The position numbers were made by a program, and so were the translations under genes. The notes beneath the pieces were generated by a model. The model was not told the origin of the DNA, made no database searches, and was given only the letters and a program-made list of their open reading frames with translations. A DNA stretch of 17,953 nucleotides from H111-94 sp034436045 (lineage in GTDB: Bacteria > Chloroflexota > Ktedonobacteria > Ktedonobacterales > Ktedonobacteraceae), in the NCBI GenBank assembly GCA_034436045.1, contig DAOTVZ010000280.1:1-17953 (forward strand), in the 5' to 3' direction. Position 1 is the first letter of the stretch; every line of letters starts with the position of its first letter. Positions 14,717 through 17,953 of this stretch are shown in pieces.

Positions 14717-15028
14717 TCAGACCAGACCGAGTTCCCACTTGGCGTCTTCGGTCATGCGATCCGGCGACCAGGGTGGGTCAAAGGTGATATCAACCTTGCA
14801 GCTTTTTACGTTCTCCACCTGCATGACTCGCATTTCCACTTCAGACATGACATCACCAGCCATCGGGCAACCCATCGCCGTCAGGGTCATTGTGATATGG
14901 ACATGCCCTGTTTCCTCATCTTTCTCAACTCCGTAGATCAGGCCCAGGTCTACAATATTGACCGGTATCTCCGGGTCATAGCACTCACGGAGAGCATCCA
15001 TGAGTTCCGCGTCATTAATTTCTGCCAT
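14717..15028 (-). CDS. MIP18/DUF59 family Fe-S cluster assembly protein
   Basis: A 103-residue protein of the MIP18 (DUF59, PaaD/SufT-like) family, implicated in maturation of iron-sulfur proteins in the cytoplasm. The hallmarks are DPEIPVNIVDLGLIY (18-32), the strand HVHITMTLTAMGCPMAGDV containing the family's key Cys (C54), and DPPWSPDRMTEDA (84-96), which matches the C-terminal motif of metal-sulfur cluster biosynthetic enzymes. Its length is typical for a stand-alone member. The ATG at 15028 has AAGGAA about 12 nt upstream, a somewhat long spacing. It has its own consensus promoter (15137-15165), giving a leader of about 100 nt, and a hairpin downstream. No suf genes are in the window, so its client proteins are not indicated. 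Assignment to SufT or PaaD proper is not possible. Confidence 0.9.
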   Translation of the reverse strand: MAEINDAELMDALRECYDPEIPVNIVDLGLIYGVEKDEETGHVHITMTLTAMGCPMAGDVMSEVEMRVMQVENVKSCKVDITFDPPWSPDRMTEDAKWELGLV

Positions 15029-15136
15029 CGCAATTATTTCCTTAATATATACTTCTCTAGTTCTAGCATCCTGCTCGAAAATGCTACTTTATGAAAGATA
15101 ACGCTGCCAGAGTCTCAAGGCATTCCTGACATTCAT

Positions 15137-15165
15137 ACTATATCGTACCGGCACAACCCTGTCAA
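15137..15165 (-). promoter_or_regulatory. Consensus promoter of the MIP18 gene
   Basis: On the minus strand, TTGACA (15165-15160), a 17-bp spacer and TATAGT (15142-15137) make the best sigma-70-type promoter in the window. It lies just after the nucleoside hydrolase stop and gives a leader of about 100 nt in which no known riboswitch was recognised. Confidence 0.75.
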
Positions 15166-15177
15166 AGAACCGCCCTG

Positions 15178-16116
15178 TTATGCAAAGACAGCAGCAATGG
15201 TATCGAGATAGAAGCGTCGGAAGCGCTCGGCGTCAACAGCAAGCGGAACCAGCGCGTTGGCAGGGGGCGCATCGTGGCGTCCGAGATAGCTAACGGTCTG
15301 GCCCAGCGTGAGCTTGCCCTGTAGCTCAACATCGACATAGGCGGGTGCCCAGGTGATGAGGTCTGGCTGAAAGGCAGCAGCCAGACAGAGTGGATCGTGC
15401 ATATGAAAAATATCGCCATGACCGGAGGTGGGCGCGAAGACCTCGAAATAGAAGGCCATCATCTGCCGGATGGCGTTGATGACGGGCGTATCATAGCGCG
15501 CCAATGCCTCGATATCCGCGCGGCTGAGCGTGGCCTGTGTGGTCACATCCAGACTTACTATCCGCAGCGGCCAGCCCGCGTGCAACACGATATGCGCGGC
15601 CTCCGGGTCGGCCCAGATATTAAACTCGGCGGCTGGTGTGACATTCCCTGGCACGTGCAGAGCGCCGCCCATCAACACCACTTCACGCACATGGCTGGTA
15701 AGCGCAGGCTCTTTGCGCACGGCCAGCGCAATATTGGTCAAAGGGCCAATAGGTACCAGCGTAATCTCGCCAGGCGCATTCATGATCTTCTCGATAATCA
15801 GGTCTACGGCATGAGTGCTGGTCGGTTGCATAGATGGGGCCGGAAAGACGACATTGCCCAGTCCGTTCTCGCCATGCACGTGACTCGCGTTCATCGGCAT
15901 ACGGAGCAGCGGCGCACTACAGCCACGTGCGACCGGAATGTCTGTGCGACCGGCCAGTGTAAGCAGCGTCAGAGCGTTACGTGTGGTATGTTCAACAGAA
16001 ACGTTGCCGTTGACGGTGGTCACCGCTTCGAGCCGGATTTGCGGTGAGGCCAGGGCTAGAAAGAGGGCCAGGGCATCATCGATGCCGGGATCAGTGTCCA
16101 GAATAATACGTAGCAC
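15178..16116 (-). CDS. Inosine/uridine-preferring nucleoside hydrolase
   Basis: A 312-residue enzyme of the IUNH family, which hydrolyses the N-glycosidic bond of ribonucleosides to free base plus ribose. It has the Ca2+-binding DTDPGIDDA motif at 7-15, HGENGLG at 81-87, VPIGPLTNIALA (121-132), the substrate-binding AEFNIWADPEA at 163-173 and the C-terminal HDP (240-242) whose Asp completes the metal site. All key Asp residues are present. The GTG at 16116 is chosen because GGGAGGAA lies about 5 nt upstream and the protein then begins directly with LRIILDTDPG; a longer frame to 16155 has no ribosome-binding site. The start lies 26 bp inside the end of the ribokinase gene, indicating one transcript and translational coupling. 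The cytoplasmic location follows from the absence of a signal peptide. Base preference cannot be read from the sequence. Confidence 0.92.
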   Translation of the reverse strand: MLRIILDTDPGIDDALALFLALASPQIRLEAVTTVNGNVSVEHTTRNALTLLTLAGRTDIPVARGCSAPLLRMPMNASHVHGENGLGNVVFPAPSMQPTSTHAVDLIIEKIMNAPGEITLVPIGPLTNIALAVRKEPALTSHVREVVLMGGALHVPGNVTPAAEFNIWADPEAAHIVLHAGWPLRIVSLDVTTQATLSRADIEALARYDTPVINAIRQMMAFYFEVFAPTSGHGDIFHMHDPLCLAAAFQPDLITWAPAYVDVELQGKLTLGQTVSYLGRHDAPPANALVPLAVDAERFRRFYLDTIAAVFA

Positions 16117-17038
16117 GCACTTCCTCCCGTGTTGGTAAACCTGATTGAGCGCCAAATTTCGTGACTTTCAGAGCGCTGGCATAGACCGCGAAGCGCAACG
16201 CCTCCTCCACGGGCTGACCTTCGCATAAGGCGACCGTGATGGCCCCGACGAAGCAATCGCCCGCCGCAGTAGTATCGACCGTCTGCACTCCGGGCGCGTC
16301 CTGGTAAAAATGCTGGGTATGGCCCGCTTCATCGTCCGTGACGAGAATCGCGCCGCGACTGCCCAGCGTGATAATGACGGTTGCAATGCCATAATCATGT
16401 AGCACCTTTGCCACAACGATGGCATCTTCGCGCGTCTCGACCCTCTGCCCGCTCAGTAGCGCCGCTTCATTCTCATTCACCACCAGCACCGAAACCTGTT
16501 GCAACACCTCTCTGGGCAACGGCTGCGCAGGGGCCAGGTTAAGTACTACCATCGCACCTGCCTGACGACCGGAGGCAATGAGCGTCTTGACGGTCTCCAC
16601 CGGTATCTCCAGTTGCAGCACCAGCGCCTGCATCTGAGGTAGCGTCGCCAGAATGGCCTGCATCTGCGCCCGATCCTGCCCCACACGCATATTCGCGCCG
16701 GGTGCGACCACAATGGCATTATCACCATCGATGGTAAGAAAAATGAAGGCGGTGCCGCTGGCCTCCTGCTGATCGACAACGAGCAGGTCAGTATTGATAT
16801 GGTCGGCCCGCAAAGCCTGCACCAGCCGTTCGCCAAAGGGGTCGGTGCCAACACGCCCGGCCATTGCGACCGTGCCACCCAGGCGCGCCATCGCCACTGC
16901 CTGATTGGCCCCTTTACCCCCTGGCACAAGCCTGAGTGAACCGGCACTCAGCAATGTCTCACCAACCCTCGGCACACGCGGTACGCGCACAACCTGATCC
17001 ATATTCAGGCTACCAACAACGAGTATTGACCGTTGCAT
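16091..17038 (-). CDS. rbsK: Ribokinase (PfkB family)
   Basis: A 315-residue sugar kinase that converts ribose plus ATP to ribose-5-phosphate. PfkB signatures are clear: VVGSLNMDQVVRVPRVPRVG at 7-26, GGKGANQAVAMARLGG at 40-55, GRVGTDPFG (61-69), VNENEAALLSG (187-197) and DTTAAGDCFVG (255-265). D261 is the catalytic base. The usual DTTGAGD has Ala in place of the first Gly here. GSLNMD and GGKGAN favour ribokinase over other PfkB members. The ATG at 17038 is preferred to the one at 17062 because AAGGGGG precedes it by about 6 nt and it starts exactly at the family N-terminus. Its partner nucleoside hydrolase overlaps it downstream; together they would release and phosphorylate ribose from nucleosides. 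No rbs transporter genes are nearby, which supports an intracellular salvage role (inference). Confidence 0.9.
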   Translation of the reverse strand: MQRSILVVGSLNMDQVVRVPRVPRVGETLLSAGSLRLVPGGKGANQAVAMARLGGTVAMAGRVGTDPFGERLVQALRADHINTDLLVVDQQEASGTAFIFLTIDGDNAIVVAPGANMRVGQDRAQMQAILATLPQMQALVLQLEIPVETVKTLIASGRQAGAMVVLNLAPAQPLPREVLQQVSVLVVNENEAALLSGQRVETREDAIVVAKVLHDYGIATVIITLGSRGAILVTDDEAGHTQHFYQDAPGVQTVDTTAAGDCFVGAITVALCEGQPVEEALRFAVYASALKVTKFGAQSGLPTREEVRATYYSGH

Positions 17039-17100
17039 GCGATCCCCCTTGTTCACTTTCATTGCAACTTTACATCTTTTCTGACCTGCATCAGCAATTC

Positions 17101-17150
17101 AGGCAGGGTGGCACGTACCGGGGATACCCTGGCACGCACCCACCCTGCCT
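17101..17150. repeat. Long inverted repeat between HIT and ribokinase genes
   Basis: AGGCAGGGTGG (17101-17111) pairs perfectly with CCACCCTGCCT (17140-17150), and an inner stem CCGGGG/CCCTGG with one G-T pair surrounds the loop ATA. It could end the HIT transcript or be a repeat copy; no U-tract follows on the minus strand. Confidence 0.6.
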
Positions 17151-17167
17151 ACTCGCACTTTCAATTA

Positions 17168-17674
17168 TTATCCGTTTGTCTTACCGCTAAGCGCTGTCAG
17201 CGCATCTTTCAACTGGCGATAGACGTTATCAAGGTGCTCTGGTATGACCTTGACATCGGCAATAACCGGCATGAAGTTCGTGTCACCGGCCCAGCGCGGC
17301 ACGATATGCAGGTGCATGTGGTCGGCGAAGCCCGCGCCCGCCACCTTGCCCTCGTTAATGCCCATGTTGAAGCCGTCCGGTTTCATGGTCAGACGCAATG
17401 CCTTGAGGGCCAACTGCGCCTGCGCCATCAGATCGGCCAGCGTGGCGGCATCCAACTTTTCGATGGTGCCGATATGCTCATAAGGTGCGATCATCAGGTG
17501 ACCGCTATTATAGGGATAGAGATTGAGCATCATAAAACAGCGTTCGCCACGATAGAGGATATGGTACTCCTCGTCGCGGTGAGCGGCTGGCTGCGTACAA
17601 AAAATGCACCCCGGCGACGATGGTGTTTTGGGAGTGATGTAAGCCATTCGCCAGGGTGCCCACAAATTTTCCAT
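17168..17674 (-). CDS. HIT-family hydrolase, Ap4A phosphorylase-like
   Basis: A 168-residue histidine-triad protein. The triad HMHLHIVP (H119, H121, H123) is intact and H121 or H123 provides the nucleophile region for attack on nucleotide phosphate. A CIFC pair (23-26) probably binds zinc together with a later His. The C-terminal VPRWAGDTNFMPVIADVKVI resembles the diadenosine tetraphosphate phosphorylases of actinobacteria (Rv2613c type), so cleavage of Ap4A or related dinucleotides is the best guess. Other HIT hydrolases with AMP-linked substrates remain possible. It begins MENLWAPWRMAYI, as those enzymes do. The ATG at 17674 has AAGGA about 7 nt upstream. A MITE-like element lies only 27 bp upstream of the start, so its promoter must lie within or beyond that element. 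It is the first of four minus-strand genes. Confidence 0.88.
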   Translation of the reverse strand: MENLWAPWRMAYITPKTPSSPGCIFCTQPAAHRDEEYHILYRGERCFMMLNLYPYNSGHLMIAPYEHIGTIEKLDAATLADLMAQAQLALKALRLTMKPDGFNMGINEGKVAGAGFADHMHLHIVPRWAGDTNFMPVIADVKVIPEHLDNVYRQLKDALTALSGKTNG

Positions 17675-17701
17675 ACGTCATCCTTGCATATATTTTCTAT
17701 A

Positions 17702-17933
17702 GGAACGTGATAATGAATTTTTTCACCCGTCCCTCCCCTCGGAGGGGCGTGATTCATCACGCCCTGCTCGCTCGTCCCCCTCGGAGGGACATGATTCATC
17801 ACGCCCTGCTCGCTCGTCCCCCTCCCAGGGCGTGATTCATCACGCCCTGCTCGCTCGTCCCCCTCCCAGGGCGTGATTCATCACGCCCCTACGAGATCGC
17901 CGATTTCGATGGTGAAAATTCATAATCACGTCC
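17702..17933. mobile_element. MITE-like palindromic element upstream of the HIT gene
   Basis: The left end GGAACGTGATAATGAATTTT continuing to CACC (17702-17727) is an imperfect inverted repeat of GGTGAAAATTCATAATCACG continuing to TCC (17911-17933). Between them lie four copies of a hairpin unit. The core GGGCGTGATTCATCACGCCC and the spacer TGCTCGCTCGTC are related to those of the other elements, but the termini differ. No target duplication is obvious in the flanks; only 20 bp remain on the right. No transposase is encoded. The short frames inside read only repeats. Confidence 0.75.
17745..17888. repeat. 41-bp tandem palindromic repeats (3.5 copies)
   Basis: Cores start at 17745, 17786, 17828 and 17869. 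Three are the palindrome GGGCGTGATTCATCACGCCC; the second reads GGGACATGATTC in its left arm and is 21 nt, so its stem is disrupted. Spacers of 21 bp start TGCTCGCTCGTCCCCCTC and end in GGA or CCA. The CRISPR-like look is rejected because the spacers are near-identical. Confidence 0.9.
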
Positions 17934-17953
17934 GACTTATCATGTCTGATTTA

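Noticed and set aside
15029..15130. Possible riboswitch in the MIP18 leader
   Set aside because: The leader is about 100 nt, but no known riboswitch core or strong stem could be recognised.
17530..17802. Open frame with repeated NHVPPRG-like peptide
   Set aside because: It is the translation of the palindromic repeats on the minus strand and runs into the HIT gene out of frame.

Overview
The window looks like chromosomal DNA of a Ktedonobacteria-type member of the Chloroflexota. This is inferred from gene style and not from a marker gene. The clues are moderately GC-rich coding DNA, many short lineage-type proteins with zinc ribbons, serine/threonine-kinase-like proteins, Ala/Thr/Gln-rich stalks behind a single membrane helix, and families of short palindromic repeats between genes. 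No rRNA, tRNA, CRISPR array or phage gene was seen.

Left part (1-9100). The window opens inside a tandem palindromic repeat element (1-230). A GYD-domain protein (+) follows, convergent with a YvcK/CofD-like gluconeogenesis factor (-). Next come a TPR protein (+) and an unrecognised six-helix membrane protein (-), again convergent. A two-gene unit encodes a cytoplasmic GH15 glucoamylase-type glucosidase and a RimJ/RimL-like acetyltransferase, overlapping by ATGA. A PsiE-like membrane protein (-) is divergent from a Ca2+/H+ antiporter-like exchanger (+). Hairpins lie between several convergent pairs.

Middle part (9100-14600), the most distinctive region, all on the minus strand. In transcription order it holds: (i) a membrane protein with an N-terminal DnaJ-C-terminal-like domain, a Pro-rich linker, one helix, an Ala/Thr/Gln stalk and a C-terminal jelly-roll (DUF1080/LamG-like) domain; (ii) a paralogue with a zinc ribbon in place of the DnaJ-like domain; (iii) a decayed third paralogue, a pseudogene whose zinc ribbon and jelly-roll fragments are still readable; (iv) a zinc-ribbon pseudokinase lacking the glycine loop, the VAIK lysine and the DFG motif. 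The pseudogene carries a 166-bp MITE-like insertion with terminal inverted repeats and a 9-bp target duplication. Together these genes may form a surface-sensing set, which is inference.

Right part (14600-17953), all minus strand: HIT hydrolase, ribokinase, nucleoside hydrolase and a MIP18/DUF59 Fe-S assembly protein. The ribokinase and nucleoside hydrolase overlap and make a coherent nucleoside-ribose salvage pair. The window ends in a second MITE-like element (17702-17933) directly upstream of the HIT gene. Its core hairpin is related to that of the left-hand element, with a compensatory base-pair change.

The repeat elements are the best-supported unusual feature. Three copies show the same 20-bp hairpin core, a TG(G/C)TCGC(C/T)CGTC spacer, inverted-repeat ends and, in one case, a clear target-site duplication. 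No transposase is present in the window, so they would be moved in trans.
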